A stretch of DNA of 64,000 nt, taken from positions 124,001-188,000 of the forward strand of contig JAUKTV010000011.1 of the NCBI GenBank assembly GCA_030549205.1, in the 5' to 3' direction. The stretch is from Apiosordaria backusii. Lineage: Eukaryota; Ascomycota; Sordariomycetes; Sordariales; Lasiosphaeriaceae. Positions 1-12,267 of this stretch are shown here, piece by piece (position 1 is the first letter of the stretch; each line of letters begins with the position of its first letter). The translations under genes and the position numbers were made by a program. The notes under the pieces were generated by a model. It worked only from the letters and a program-made list of their open reading frames with translations. It had not been told where the DNA came from and did no database searches.

Positions 1-1431
1 GTCCACCGACCCATGGTAGACGACCGCGTGCAAGTTTGATGTTGCGGCTCTGTATGGCTTTTGGCTGACCCTAACCGCCCGAGTACGACAGCAACTCAAA
101 TGTCGGACCTTGGGGCTTTTCGGAATTCCGCCCATCATATGGGAATGTCAACACGAGATCTTTCGTTCTTCGGTTTCATTCGGTCCAGAAAGCGTGTGAA
201 GGTCCCGGTAAGGAAATTCGGCCAGCACGGCTGGAGGCGTTCTCCATGGCTAGGCTGCTGTGGAACTGATGAAGTGGATTTTCGAGCTCGAGAATAGATT
301 CCGTGTCTGCCTCTCCAAACTATGCGCACCAGGTTATCATCCTCGAATCTTTTCAGATGTTACTTGAAAATGCAAGAGGAGAAGAAGCACTCTGTCCAGA
401 GAAGTGCTTTGTTTTCATCCAGTGGCCTTAAAGACAGACGGAAAGAGGTGATGGACTTCATCAGGGCAAACCCTGTGGTGTCTCGCTGAGGCAAAAGTAA
501 AATATCCATCATGGAAAAGGGAATCGAGGGATGTATAGTTGGGCGAAGCCTGCCTGCCTTGAATGTCAAGGCCTGGGATGGAGAATAACCTCAAACATGG
601 GAACTAAGGTCTTGACTGAGCCATTCGGCCGGGAAAACAGACGGCTTGCTGTTAAGATGCTAACGACTGACAGCGGGGTGACCGAACATTCGGATAAATT
701 GACGCCATAAACCAAGAAAATCTGTTGTCCCCGAAGAATGAGTTGGGCTGAAACCAAACTGTTGGTGTTTGATCCAAACAATCAGAGTTCGCAACGTCGC
801 AAGGTCTCAAAGTTGCGATCTCACAAGTGACGGGAGCTGAATGATGGAGATCGCAACCCCGCTAGCATCTGCCAGAGAGTCTGTGCGCCAACGCTTAAGC
901 TCAGACCAGCAGACCAGTGAACCCTTGTCGAGATGCAAGTGCCGCCCTGTCAGTGACAGCATCACTGCTGAGCTACGTCATTGGCGCAAAATGTCGGGAA
1001 TGGTCACGTTCATCCCATGTTTCAACAGTTCATTTCGGAGTCCTTTTCTGAACAAGACCCGGCCCAGACAACGACCCAAGAGCACTTCTCCTGTTCGCTT
1101 CTTGTCAACTTTTTCGTGATCGATTTTGAACATTTTCTCTGGCTCACAGCGGCTCCACCGTTCCCGCCAGTTGTCCCCGCCAATCCAAGCAGTCACTTGC
1201 CTGCTCGCTGAACTATCGTCGCGCCAGCTTATCTTGGCGCAGTGATCTCTTCTGTTGTTTTTTTCTCCTGTTGCGTCCCGACCTCCCTCACGCCGTCGCC
1301 CGACCACGCAGCGGTCTGTCAAATAACCAACGTCCAAAATAAGACGGGCAGAGCGCCCTTCCCTCACCGAATTACCTTTCACTTCATCACAAAGCCCAAA
1401 TACACGGGGATCATAGCCGACAACAGACAAA
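1..1431. other. Intergenic region and 5' leader, no gene seen
   Basis: No reading frame here has codon use or motifs resembling a protein. The last few hundred bases are pyrimidine-rich and presumably hold the promoter and leader of the MARVEL-type gene that begins at 1432. The minus-strand frame at 978-1451 overlaps this leader and has no recognisable domain. Confidence 0.6.
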
Positions 1432-1955
1432 ATGGCGATTGGGAATTTCACCTTGAGCTATATGCTCTTCACAATCCTCCACTTCTGCCAGTTCGTCCTT
1501 GCCATCACAGTCTGCGCCCTCTATGGCGTCGAGCTCGACCGCGCCCGCAAGGCCAACGTGAGCGGTGATTCCAAATGGGTATGTATCCTCACCTTTCTCC
1601 AAAATCCCCTTTCAAATCTCATACTAACATCTTTCAGATCTACGCAGAAGTAGTAGGCGGCCTCTCCGCCCTAACAGCCCTCCTCTATTGCATCCCCTAC
1701 ATCCTCCGCTTCGCCGCCATCTGGGTCTGGAATCTCGTCCTCTTCATCCTCTGGATCGTCCTCTTTGGCATTTTTGGCAAGATGTACATCAACGAGAATC
1801 CCGAGGGCAACCACGACATTGTCCGCATGAGGAGCGCCGTCTGGGTTGTGTTGGCAAACGCCATCTTGTGGCTCATCAGCTTTATTGCGAATCTGGTTTA
1901 CTGGTGGATGCACAAGGAGAGGAGGAGCAGGTTCACTAGTCGTGCCAAGGTCTAA
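1432..1955 (+). CDS. MARVEL-type four-helix integral membrane protein
   Basis: Two exons, 1432-1578 and 1638-1955, give a protein of 154 residues. The intron has a GTATGT donor at 1579, an ACTAAC branch site at about 1623 and a TTTCAG acceptor ending at 1637. Four hydrophobic segments are visible: about residues 4-26, 50-73, 74-100 and 118-140. There is a short basic C-terminal tail (KERRSRFTSRAK). This size and four-helix layout with short loops matches fungal MARVEL-domain proteins, which sit in the plasma membrane or secretory membranes and associate with lipid subdomains. That role is family inference; no catalytic residue is expected or seen. The start codon follows CAAA and is the first ATG of the frame. 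The gene stands alone. Confidence 0.85.
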
Positions 1956-4900
1956 GGGAATCAGTAGCCGGTGAGAGAACGCTGGTGATGGAGAGGAGTC
2001 GGGAGCTTTGGAAACCAAGCATGGAGTTGTGGTTGGAAATGGGGCGTGGAGTTAATGTGGTTGGAAAAGGTTGTCTGGTGTTCGCTGGTGGAAGTGTAGC
2101 GCGTGATGAAACCGTAATGTGGATGGAGGATAGGAGTGTAAATGGTATGATGGCACGGGCTTGGGTAAAGCGATACGATACCCCCTTGGTGTGAGTTTGA
2201 TGGAATACCCGATACCCAGTTTAATATTCTTAATTCTGTAATTTTCAGTCTTGTCAATATGGGCAAGGCAATACCGATCTCTGTCTGATAGTCTGGCTTG
2301 ATCTCGTTGTGCTCGGATCGTTGTCAAAGTTTGGGTTGTATCAGCAGGCCTTACACAGTGGTAACAAACAACCAGGCCGCGCAGCCGCGTAGCTCAAACA
2401 CGCAAACAGACGGTCGGGCCCGTCAGGATCGGACAAACGAACCTATACACGCGTCCGTTGGGATGACAGATGGGGGCATTTGTTCCATGTCGTCCTGGAG
2501 GTTCTTAATCTATCTGGGAAGTGTATGACAAGATACCTTGAAGATCCCCGGTCCCACTAGCCCTCAGTTCGGTCACCGTTTCATGAAACCGCGGCAGTGG
2601 AAGGGACTCTGTGGACCTTTTCCAGCGATGACCCTTGAATCTTAGGGGGTTGATGGCAGGGCTAGCTTACTCTCGTCTCTCGATCTCACGATCCCTCGCT
2701 TATCGCTCGGCGCTTGACCGGCCAGGGGACGGAGATATAAATGGTTCCCCCATCGACAATGACGTCACTGTCGCTTGCGAAAAGTGTCATGCCTACCTAA
2801 ACATTCAATATGTTTTTCGCAAAACATTTCCAAAGAAAATCTTTTGGAGAATGCTGCTATGCTTTGGAACTGACTGAAAACTGACTGAGACCTGTCTTGC
2901 AATCCCCTGGCAGTCAGTCTCAGCCACCACTCCAAAAAGAGTGGCAGTGTCCCGTCGTGTCACAAGTGTCATGCAGTTCAGAAAAGAGAGCGGGGACACG
3001 CTCCGCAGCTCCGACTGGGGAACCTTTTTGGCAGCAAGTACCCGTACATACCGACCAAAAAGAAATATTGGCCAGGCAGCTTGCCGTCAAACGGGATAAC
3101 GTGTAACACACCAGCAGATATATCAACAAACACAGGCGGGGAACCGTCCGGCGGCTAAGCCCTCGACGCTAGGGTCGCCAGCGGCGCGGGGCCTTTCCGA
3201 GTGAGCGAGACAAAAAGTGAAAGTCCAAGGAAAAAAGTGGAAGAAATGTAAAGGATCCTTCAAGATCGGCAATACACCGCACGTCAGGTCACTAGGTAGA
3301 GATAACGAACCCACCCGGATCGAACCATTATGATCAGGTCATTTCAAGGATACCTGGCAGCTGCTCTGCGTGTGTGCCCCGGTGCCGGGTCTCGCATTCG
3401 GAAACGGCGCTCGACTGGGCGGGTTTGGTGTCCTTGGCCGTAGTGTCGAGAGGTTTACGGAGGCAAACCACTGTGCGGGTTTGCGAGACCACTATTCTAT
3501 CCCTTCCGAGCTGACAGCTCGTGAAGCATCCTGTCCCATAGTCCGGTAGACTGAGAGCTCGAAGCATGGTTTCCTTTTACATTAGGACTACAAATGCCGA
3601 TCACTCATGGGCCTTGCATTGAAGAGAGGAGCCCTACCACTTGGCACACATGCCATACCACCATTGATTGCGGGCATTTACTTACCACTTGGCGATGCGG
3701 CTGTCCACACGTGTATCAACCATTCCACCCAAGGGCCCTCGCGCCTAAAGCACCCATCCAAAGATTTGCTTGATAAGACCCTCTTTCATAGCTATGAGCG
3801 ATATTACACGGCATATGCAGCCGGCCATGATAGGGAATGTAGCAATATTCGTTCCCGTCCAGACTTTGTTTGGATGGCTGCATGAAGCATCTCTCGAAGT
3901 TGCGTACCCCACCCTCCTTCAAGCATGTCGCAGTTATCAAGCCGTCGTCATCCAAAGGAAAAGGAAACCCGTGCTGTTTGCTTTTGCCGCCCGTCTAGAA
4001 TCGGTGATCTGGTGCAGATAGCAAGGTCGGAACGCATCTGTAATGCATGTGAAGTCGAATGGAAATGGTTCTGATGTGCATTGATAGACTGATACCTACC
4101 ATTTCAATCAAAGAAGCGCCACATCCGCTCTTGGGGGGATCTTCAACATCTTCTCCACTTGGACAAACGCAAGAAAAAAAGAAAAAAAGACAGGAGGAAA
4201 CATCGTTTCGTTTGCACTGCGTTAGCGTGCTGTGGGGTTGTGGCCATGGGATTTTGAAGAAGCCCATCCTTGTGCATCAGGCCGGTTTCGTGCTCTGTGT
4301 CTCTGAAAATGTCGCCTCGCGCGCGACACGGCAAGAAGCTGCCGCTCAGAACTACGGGCATCGTATTTCGGGGTGATGCGAGAGGCCGATGTAGGTGACC
4401 GGATACACGGACTGCCTGCGTCCATGTAAAAGTGTGCGTTTACACCCTCCCCTTTGCTCAACGGGAAAAACGCATGGTGGGCGTGACGTTAGAACTGCGA
4501 AAGAGCCCATCACCGTAACCAGGCGTCCCACACAACACGGCGGCCCGGACGGACCCTGGCGTGCTGGTCAAGACGGGTGGCGGGTCTTCAGGGTTCAGTG
4601 ACAGGGATCTCTCAAAGAAAGTAACAGTACATCCGTCAAAAGCAGGTTGTCAGGGTATCAGAGCCAGCGGGAAACTGAAGGTGAGGGGAGGAGGGACGTG
4701 GACTCAGTAGGGATTCAGCAACCTTACCCTTGTCTATAGGTATGGGGTCATACGACTTCTCCAACCGCCGGCAGCTTTGGACCTCTTAGAAAGAGATATG
4801 AATGCAGCCGTAGCCCCCAGTACAACTCTCTTGGGTTGCGGTTCCGTATTATCCCATATTTCCTTTCCTTGCCATGCAACTTCCGTCTAAGCGAACCGCC

Positions 4901-5835
4901 AGTGTCAGCAAGATACGCCAGGCCGAAGCATTATCTACCCCCACCATAAATTCCATGCGGCTCTCTGGACCTTCTTTCTGTCGCTGCGCTTCTCGACTTG
5001 GTGTCGTCGACCTGAGGAGAGGGGGTGTTTGCTTCGAAGGTCGTCAGCAGGCCAGCTTGACACACATGACCTCGAACACAGGCGATTAAGTCAACACAAC
5101 ACCAAAACAGTTTCTAGACCGTTTGTTTGTGTTTATCTTCGAGTTGATTGTCGTCGTCGGACCCACCACGTTTCTACCACACCAAGTACCAGCACTTGCC
5201 CCAAAGATCGGTAACTGCGACAACAGATTTGAGATCGGCTAGACGTCTCGAGTACCGATATTGGAAAGCGAATAGTCGATTTGGATATCCATACTCGAAA
5301 ACACCTCGAAACACCTGTCAGCATCGCACATTGATTAGCTGGACGGGAAGGACAAAATACAACAAGGATCATTTTTGGGTATCAATCGGTATGTTGGATT
5401 TGACTTACAAGCGAGTGGCGGGACATGTAAGACGACGGGCGTCACTCTAATCGGCCACCGTCGACTGCAAGAAGGAAAGTTTGGACCTTGTGGGACATTT
5501 CAAGATGTTGAGGGTGCACTTTTGTGGTTACGGGACTGTGGACTGGACTGGTTGAACCTTCTTGTCAAATGTGTTGGGAGAAGAAGGCGCTCCTAGCCCC
5601 GGGGGTTTCACCCGTAGGGCAGGGCTCTCCACCCTCTAGCATCGGAGACATGCTCAATTTCTTATTTGATCTTTGACGTCGGACGAACTATGTGGCAATC
5701 AGAAACTCAGATCTCTTTTGCTAACAGTTGTCTTCAGGTGTTATTGTCACACAACCCCTCACAGTTCGACCCTATTCTCCATCTTGAACAATCGAAGAGA
5801 TCAACTCGCGGAAGGCCATTCTCAAAATATACACC
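1956..5835. other. Long intergenic region, no gene supported
   Basis: About 3.9 kb without a convincing coding frame. All open frames are under about 100 codons, start in arbitrary context and carry no motif. A TATA-like stretch at 2735-2742 and a perfect TGACGTCA palindrome at 2760-2767 lie close together, but no gene follows them. The last several hundred bases are probably the leader of the gene starting at 5836. Confidence 0.5.
2760..2767. promoter_or_regulatory. CRE-like palindrome (ATF/CREB-type bZIP site)
   Basis: The octamer TGACGTCA is a perfect palindrome matching the cAMP response element bound by ATF/CREB bZIP proteins. It lies about 20 bases from an ATATAAAT stretch at 2735-2742. 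No coding gene begins nearby, so function is uncertain and a chance match is possible. Confidence 0.25.
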
Positions 5836-7685
5836 ATGAAACGATCTGTGACAGTGCGGTCGTGGAGATTGCCTCTACAATTGAGGCGGCAGGCTATGCA
5901 CCGACGAACCTATTCAGATTCTTCAGAGGCATCTCATTGCTCCCGGGAATCATGGAGTTCTGAAGATCAGTTTGCCTTCTCGCCAGCGACTGAGAACCCG
6001 CCGTCTCGAAGTGTGACGTCCCACTACACGGCATCTCTGGACCAGACTGATGGTACGTATACCTGACGGGAGCTCGTGTCAATTTCCCTTGGCTATCTTC
6101 GTCTTTTTCGCCGGACAAGTCGACGGTTGCCAGCTATCCCTCCCCAAGCACATCACACAACCTTTCCATGGGACACATTCCCCAGCTTCCCTGGGTCCAT
6201 GATGTCGGGTCTGCGAGAGTCTGGGGTGCATGGTCACATTCCTGACTGGATGGCTTTGGATGGCGTGGCTTGCATTGTCAGTGGCGTGGGTGCCGTCGAA
6301 ACGCTATTCTTCAGTGAGACATGCGTCGGTTGCATTGGTGCTCAAGCGGTTGCGTCAACGCCTAACCCCTCCTGGCCACGGTGGGGGGATAAGGACCCGG
6401 CCTACACAACTCGGGGGGACAACAAGGTTTCTGCGACGGACCGAGCGTGCCGCTACAGGGCTTAAGCCGGAGCGGCCAGCTTCGGCGGCTCCCGAGCCGT
6501 CTTCTTTGGAACCCCTGTTCATGTTGCAATGGTCGTTCTATGCAATCACTGCGTCATCGGATTCCTACAAGCCACGGGGACAGTGTCATGATGCTGACAA
6601 TTTGCTTGTATAAGATATCGACTCCGACGCCCAGTTCTCGGAAGATGCGGCAGATCCATCAGAGGACACTCCTCAAATCAGTCCTAGTAGCAAGAGCAGA
6701 CCAATTGCCATCGAGATGCCGTTTCGCAGACACGATACTGTGACGGGTTTAGACGCTTCGCTTCCCCCAGCACCACTATCAGGACGAGGTGATATCCCTG
6801 GGTATGTGCACCCCCTGAGCCTCCCTTACCCTAGGCATCGCCGACCCGTCAGATACTGACTCGAACATTCGTTATAGAGGATATTTCCCCCTCCACGAAG
6901 ATCCCCAGTCCAGGGTCACAATTCCCCACCCTTTCCATAACGACGCCAACATGGCCAGACAGTATTCTTTGCAGCTGGCTGCCGAGTCCAGTCAGCGGGC
7001 GCCGAGCCCTTTGTCCATGAGCATGAGCAGCTCGGTCAGAAACGATACTGATCACTTCCCCTTTGCTGAGCACTCGGCGGCAACGTCCCTAGGTGCACAC
7101 ACCCACGCAACGTCTTATATCCCGATGGGCCATCACGAGGGTGTTGCACTCCCGCTTGGGATATATTACCCCACAAACTGGGAGAGACGCCATGGCAAGA
7201 GCTCTCAACAGCAGCGGCCTTCTGCGGTATCAAAGTCGGCTTCTTCTCCCGGCCATGAGTCTCAGGGGCAGAAGCTGCACCGGGAACAAGGACATGCTCG
7301 ATCCGGTTCCGAAGTGAAACGCCTCATCCAACAATATCAACGGGACATGGTCACACAAGCCACTATGGCTGCCAGATCAGTAGTAGCTAACAGTGCTGCC
7401 CTCCCAGCAGCGCTCGGAGGAGGGGATGCTTTCTTCGACGCCCATCCAATCAGTGCCAGTCTCCTTAAAACAGACCCGAAATCGCCCCGTCTGGAGCCGC
7501 TCGGATCTCCTGGGCCCGTCACACCGATGTCTCTGGAGGACGAAGACATTGGTTATCTGACGCTTGGCCGGCCGATGACAGGCGCCGATGCCGAGCGTCA
7601 AGCTGCTGAGCTTGAAAAGGCCATGCGTACTGACGAGTTGAGGCGGAGTGCCTCGCACTCCTCATTGGGCGCACTGTCTGTCTAG
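5836..7685 (+). CDS. Unrecognised Ser/Pro-rich protein, three exons
   Basis: I do not recognise the family. Exons 5836-6052, 6615-6801 and 6878-7685 join in frame (phases 1 and 2) to give 403 residues. Intron 1 has a GTACGT donor, a GCTGAC branch site and an AAG acceptor. Intron 2 has GTATGT, TACTGAC and TATAG. Joining recreates continuous acidic/Ser-rich sequence (DQTDDIDSDAQFSEDAADP) and then GDIPGGYFPLHEDP, which supports the model. The start has good context (ACACCATGA). The product is mostly low-complexity and probably disordered: basic and Arg-rich at the N-terminus, then SEDAADPSEDTPQISPSSKS. A helical segment (SEVKRLIQQYQRDMVTQATM) sits in the middle, and the C-terminus is helical, ending SHSSLGALSV. 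No membrane segment or catalytic motif is seen. A regulatory or scaffold role would be a guess. Intron 1, at 562 bases, is unusually long. Confidence 0.7.
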
Positions 7686-9549
7686 ACCAACAATCACCAT
7701 CCCTTCTCATTGCGCGAGTTTGAGCTTTACACGAATTTCCTTTATTTTGTTTATGGATATTGTCATGCATCGTCACTTCACATCCCCGGTAACGAAAAGA
7801 GGCAAAAAGAAAGGAAAAAAAAGGAATTCCCGGTTGTTTTCATATCATTGATACCCCCCTAAGGACTAATAGATCACGGCAACGACAGGACTGGAATAGG
7901 ACAGGGCTATATACACATTGCAACACAGACACATGGATTGGTTGGTTGGTTTCATTTTGCTGTATGTAAACATTTTGGTATAGGTTATGAGAACATGCTT
8001 TTACTATTACTCAGTGTGTTGCACGTCATCCTCCTGGTGAAGTCTTGATTGACGGTTCCTACAACGGATACCTGAATTGACAGAGATGATACAACACATT
8101 GTAGACGTAGGATCACCATCTCGATTATCATTCCTTGCTAGGAAAGGTAGTCATCCTCAGCCCATTCGTCCCGGCCCATCTCTGCCGCACTTTGTCAACA
8201 AACCACCATCCACGCCTTGGGCTTATCTTGGAAGGTTTTTGGAAGGTTATACAGAAACCTGGAATGACCGTGCTGATTCGCATGTGGGCGGGCCATTCGT
8301 TCGTTGTGAATCGCATTCCTCGACGAGTGTTGCCAAAACCAGCCAGCAAAGTCGCCGCCTCATCTCATTCGGTCCATCTTGTTGACAACTCAGACAAATA
8401 ACCAAAGTAGGTAGATGGAGTTTGGATGCATTCAGCGATGTGTTGGGCTGTTGGAACCTAGTGATGTGCAAGCCAGCTTTGTTAAGAAAGGGATGTTGTA
8501 GTGATGTGGCAGTTAGGTGATGGTGAAAAGGGGGTAAATGTGGTAATGTGGTAATGTGTTAAAGGTGGAAAGAGGGAATGTAATAATGTGCTAATGTGGT
8601 AATGTGTTAAAGGAAGTAAAAAGTGGAACTGAAACATGTGGGAAAGAGAAACGGAGCGAAGGAGCGAAAGCGGAAGGAGTGATGAAGCAGTGACGGTGGA
8701 AGGAGCCAGGGGGGAGAGTATTCGTGATGGTGGGAAGGAGGGATGGTGGGAAGGAGCTAGGCGGAACGAGTAATGGTGGGAAGGAGCAAACGGGGATGAT
8801 GAACCAGAGGGGAATGAGTTCACCTTGTCCTGTCTAAGGTATCTGTAATGAGGGACAGAAAACGAGGGCTTTGTCGGGAGGTTGTGAGACTTCTTTTACG
8901 GGCGGTTATAGGCAGGTCCTGTTTGTTCTTGCCGGTGCCAGCATTTTTCACAAGTATCAAACAGAAAATGAGCCAAAACTTAGATTTAAACCGCTGGTGG
9001 ATCTTATGGCTTCAGTAGTAGTACCCAAGCTGCCAATCTGTCCCATCTTGCCCAGTGTCATACATGATCCTGGGACTTTGAAGTCAACAAACACAAACTT
9101 GGAGGTCAACCAACACCCCCGCTCATACTGTAACAACTGACAAGATCCATCCAACCCAATTAAATCTGACAACCAGCAACTAGATCCTAACCAAGCCAGT
9201 TACGGACTCCCTCATTGACTTCCAATACCCCCCCTTCAGACTAAAAGACATGCTCGACCCAATACCTCAAATCAGGAAGCAAGCCTCGTAAGAGGCGCAC
9301 CAAAATCTTGTAGGTGCCACCCATGCCCAGTGGTTCCTCAGCTAGTAATCCAGTCCAATCACCCAGCAAAAATGGGCAGAACATGAACTAACAGCCTACC
9401 TACCATTCATCCTGTAGTCACCCACAGGAGCACTTGAAGACACCATGTCCAAAACCGACTCGCTACTCTTCCTCCTGGGCCGCGAATGAGAACAGAGAGT
9501 TCTCCTAGCCGAGCAGCAAAAGAGATACTTCGCTTCCCACGTCGACATC
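7686..9549. other. Intergenic region with a minisatellite
   Basis: No gene is supported. Purine-rich tandem sequence at about 8500-8820 is listed separately. The minus-strand frame across it (8482-8823) is a product of the repeat. Confidence 0.6.
8528..8615. repeat. Minisatellite of GTAATGTG-type units, copy 1 of a dispersed pair
   Basis: Units of about 10-11 bases (GGTAATGTG, GCTAATGTG, GTAATGTGTTAAAG) are repeated in two blocks. On the opposite strand they read CTTTAACACATTA followed by CCACATTA or GCACATTA. A closely matching array in inverted orientation occurs at 42748-42845. Further GGTGGGAAGGAG-type repeats continue to about 8800. Confidence 0.75.
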
Positions 9550-10302
9550 ATGGTCAAGATAATGGGCGGTGTGCAGCGAGATAGGTGCGGCCCGGGGCTA
9601 CGGTGGGAGAAGAGCAAGTTCCGAGAGATGCTCGATAGAATGACAGAGAAGGAGTCCTTCAGGTGGAAATCTGGGCTGGGAGAGGGGAGACAAAGAAGCG
9701 GAAGGATGACTGGCAAAGCCAGACTCCAGAGGGTGAAGCTGAAGGACAGAGACGAAACAGATGCGCTTGTGTGCAGATGCCCATCTGTGTGTAGAGCCGA
9801 CTACGGGAAGGAGAGGGCGGGGGGAGACGAAAAATTTTGGGAGGCTTGTGAGGTGGTGAGACTGGAATTGGAGCGGCGGAACGAGCCAGCGAGAGCATAT
9901 TCAGGTGCACATTGCATGCTTTTTTTTGTATTTTGAGAATAAGTTCCAGGTTGCCAGGGGGGAGCGAAAGTGAAGGGGAGGAGGACCGGCGGAGGAGATT
10001 GAGGAGAGAAGAGAGGATTGACAGGGCCATGGGGGTGGTTGAATCGAAGCTGGGGCCTGCTCCTAGACTTGGGGGTAACAGTTGTGGATCTGAATTTGGA
10101 AATGGAGAGAATTAGGAGGTGTGGTGAGTGGCGGGCGGCAAAGATGGAAAAAGTACCGCTGTGGGAGGATCCCGAGTACTCAAAAGAAGACCTGCGAAGA
10201 ATGATAGGTGGGCCTCTCAGACACTGGGACCCGATTTTACACGCCCTCCAGGCCAGAGACTCGCAGTTAGCACCATCGTATATTATCAGAGCCGAACAGT
10301 AG
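9550..10302 (+). CDS. Candidate small basic, helix-rich protein (hypothetical)
   Basis: I do not recognise this protein. Exons 9550-9904 and 10067-10302 join through a GTGCAC donor at 9905 and a TCCTAG acceptor ending at 10066, phase 1, giving 196 residues. The join rebuilds an Asp codon and continues LGVTVVDLNLEMERIRRCGEW. The C-terminal half looks like real coding sequence (KVPLWEDPEYSKEDLRRMIG, HWDPILHALQARDSQLAPSY), and the helix before the splice (FWEACEVVRLELERR) is charged and regular. The N-terminal 60 residues are less convincing, so the start may be wrong. A 209-codon minus-strand frame overlaps, but it is Pro/Ser-rich and looks like a shadow. It converges on the BAR-SH3 gene. The call rests on reading-frame appearance only. 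Confidence 0.4.
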
Positions 10303-10787
10303 ACATGGTGAGGTTTCAGTTCTTCAGTAACTGCCACTGCAATGGCCCACAGGGTAAAGAAAGCCAAATGATTATTTCCCAAAGCTGCTATCTCGTGCGC
10401 CAGATCTCCCTTAGTAGACAAGCCATGCATTATTTTCCCCCTTACTTGTGATAACCTCCAGAATCAGCCTGTATCCCCCGACAGACATCCTGCTCTTTCA
10501 CTTTCGATCCACACGTGCTCACTGCCTGTCCCGTCCCACCAGGCAGTCAGTCCATGGTGAACTGCCATCGCTTCATCACCGCTCAAGCCAGTATATATAT
10601 GCCCAACCAAACACTCCCCTGAAATACCTCCTCCATCTGTTTTTGTTTTGAACCATCAAAGCAAAGATAACAAAGCTTATTGCAAAAAACTTGAGAAAAG
10701 ATGCCCTGTTCAATTATTTTCCCATGACCATCATCCATAGTCACATCCTTAACCCTTTCCCGTCTCCCCTTTTGGCTACCCATGTAT
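10303..10787. other. Short intergenic region between convergent genes
   Basis: Contains the presumed 3' ends of the candidate at 9550-10302 and of the BAR-SH3 gene. Nothing else is seen. Confidence 0.5.
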
Positions 10788-12267
10788 TCAAGCAGGCCGA
10801 CAGTAGTTCGCCGGGAAACTCCCCCTGACCCCTCTGAACTCGCCAACCCACCAATCTTGATCCGTCTGCGTCTTGGTCACAACCTTGATCCGATCCCCTT
10901 CGTCGAAACTGAGATCCCCTTGGCCCTGCCCAGAGAATGGATACAGCGCCACGACCCAGTGCTCCTGCATCAGCGAGGGCTTCTTCGGCGGTGGAGGAGG
11001 TGGGGGTCGTTTCTTGACCACCAACCCACCGTTGACCATTATGCCTCCTACCGACGGGTTGGGTGAGACGGAACGGTCGCGAGCTGGTTTGGAGCGATCG
11101 ATATGCGCTCCACCAAGATGGGAGGCGGTGGTGAACTCTGTTGGGTTGGCCCATTCTGGACGGCGTGAGCTGAATGAGGAGGGCGGTGTTGTTGACGGCG
11201 TGGGGGAGGGGGAGGGAGGTTTCAAGGAGTTGGCGGAGGGGATGCGCATTGCGCGGGGCTGAAGACCATTGTTGTTGTTGTTAGCGCTGGGTATGAGACC
11301 AGAAGCAGTACGCTTAAAGCCGTTAGCTGGAGGATTATGACCGCCTTTATGACGGATAAAACTAATGTGTTCGATCTGGGATTGGATAGGACTACAGGCG
11401 GCGTTCCAAACTGCGATTACGTCTTCCATCGGCGGGGGCGGTGAAGGGAAGTCAGAGTCTTCGCAGTAGTTATGGAGCGTGGTGTAGTAGAGACCCAACA
11501 GCCGGTTCTGGATGAGGATCAGAGCAGCAAGCAGTGGAGGAACGATGCTAAAAGTTGCGGTGACGATGGGAGGCAGGGTTTGGCGGAGGTGCTCGTCTGC
11601 GATATTGAATTCCTTGGTTCATGGGTCAGTACCATATCCTCGGGGGTGACGATGGGGGAAGGCTCACATCGGCAGCCCGAGAGAGCTCATCTTGATATTT
11701 TGCGAGAGATGCATCTTCCTTCGCATTTCGACCGGGTTTTCGCTGGAGTTTCAGCGTTTTGTCTTGAATCTTTTCATAATCCAGTCTCTTGTTTTCCCGC
11801 TTCTTGATGGTTTTGCGGATGGGCGCGATGAACGCGCGGGCATCTGTTGCAGGCCTGAGAACGCGCTCCTCGATCGCCACAATTTCTTGCAACAACTCTG
11901 TCCTGAGATCTCCATATGTCTCTTTAAGCCGGAGAGTGCGTTCTAGTTGCAATTGAGGAGTGGGGGCCGCCTCACGGCCATGGCCATCCGTGGCTCCTAC
12001 AATGGGATCATAGAGGCCTTCAAACTCTATCACCATGTTGTGTTGCGAGTTGATCAATAAATCCCATGAATCTCTCCATGCCCGAGCGTTCTCAATGAAC
12101 TAGGCAGCGTGTCAGTCCTTGTATTCACGTTGGCAGAGGCTTCAATGACTTACAGTGGCAAGGACTTTGTCTGCGTCTTCATAATCTTTCAGGAGAACCG
12201 AGACTTTGGCATTGTCGCCAGGGCCCTTGTTCAGGAGCTTGCCAAACTGTCTTTGCATGGACTGCAT
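10788..12267 (-). CDS. BAR-domain and SH3-domain adaptor (Rvs167/Hob1-like)
   Basis: Minus-strand exons 12267-12154, 12099-11668 and 11612-10788 join in phase 0 to give 456 residues. Donors are GTAAGT and GTGAGC; acceptors are CCTAG and CCAAG. The first residues MQSMQRQFGKLLNKGPGDNA begin a fungal-type BAR domain of about 230 residues. It includes the helix EIVAIEERVLRPATDARAF and the basic stretch RKTIKKRENKRLDYEK, and runs through the second splice into EFNIADEHLRQTLP. A Pro/Ser-rich linker with a PPPPPPP run follows. The C-terminal SH3 domain (about 399-456) has the ALYPF, DWW and GSFPANY signatures. Family knowledge: BAR dimers bind curved membrane and the SH3 domain recruits actin or endocytic proteins. 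It is shorter than Rvs167 and belongs to the second BAR-SH3 group of filamentous fungi; that assignment is from memory. Confidence 0.9.

Noticed and set aside
3290..3345. Minus-strand GGTTCGATCC resembling a tRNA T-loop
   Set aside because: The bases around it cannot form a T-stem, and no acceptor, D-arm or anticodon stem pairs with it.
6230..6613. 127-codon frame inside the long first intron of the gene at 5836-7685
   Set aside because: Irregular composition after a short hydrophobic start; it ends next to the acceptor by chance and has no motif.
8482..8823. 113-codon minus-strand open frame
   Set aside because: It is the translation of the minisatellite and its purine-rich neighbours, giving Ser/His/Pro repeats only.
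9801..10430. 209-codon minus-strand open frame
   Set aside because: Pro/Ser-rich and irregular; the plus-strand two-exon reading looks more like protein, although neither is certain.
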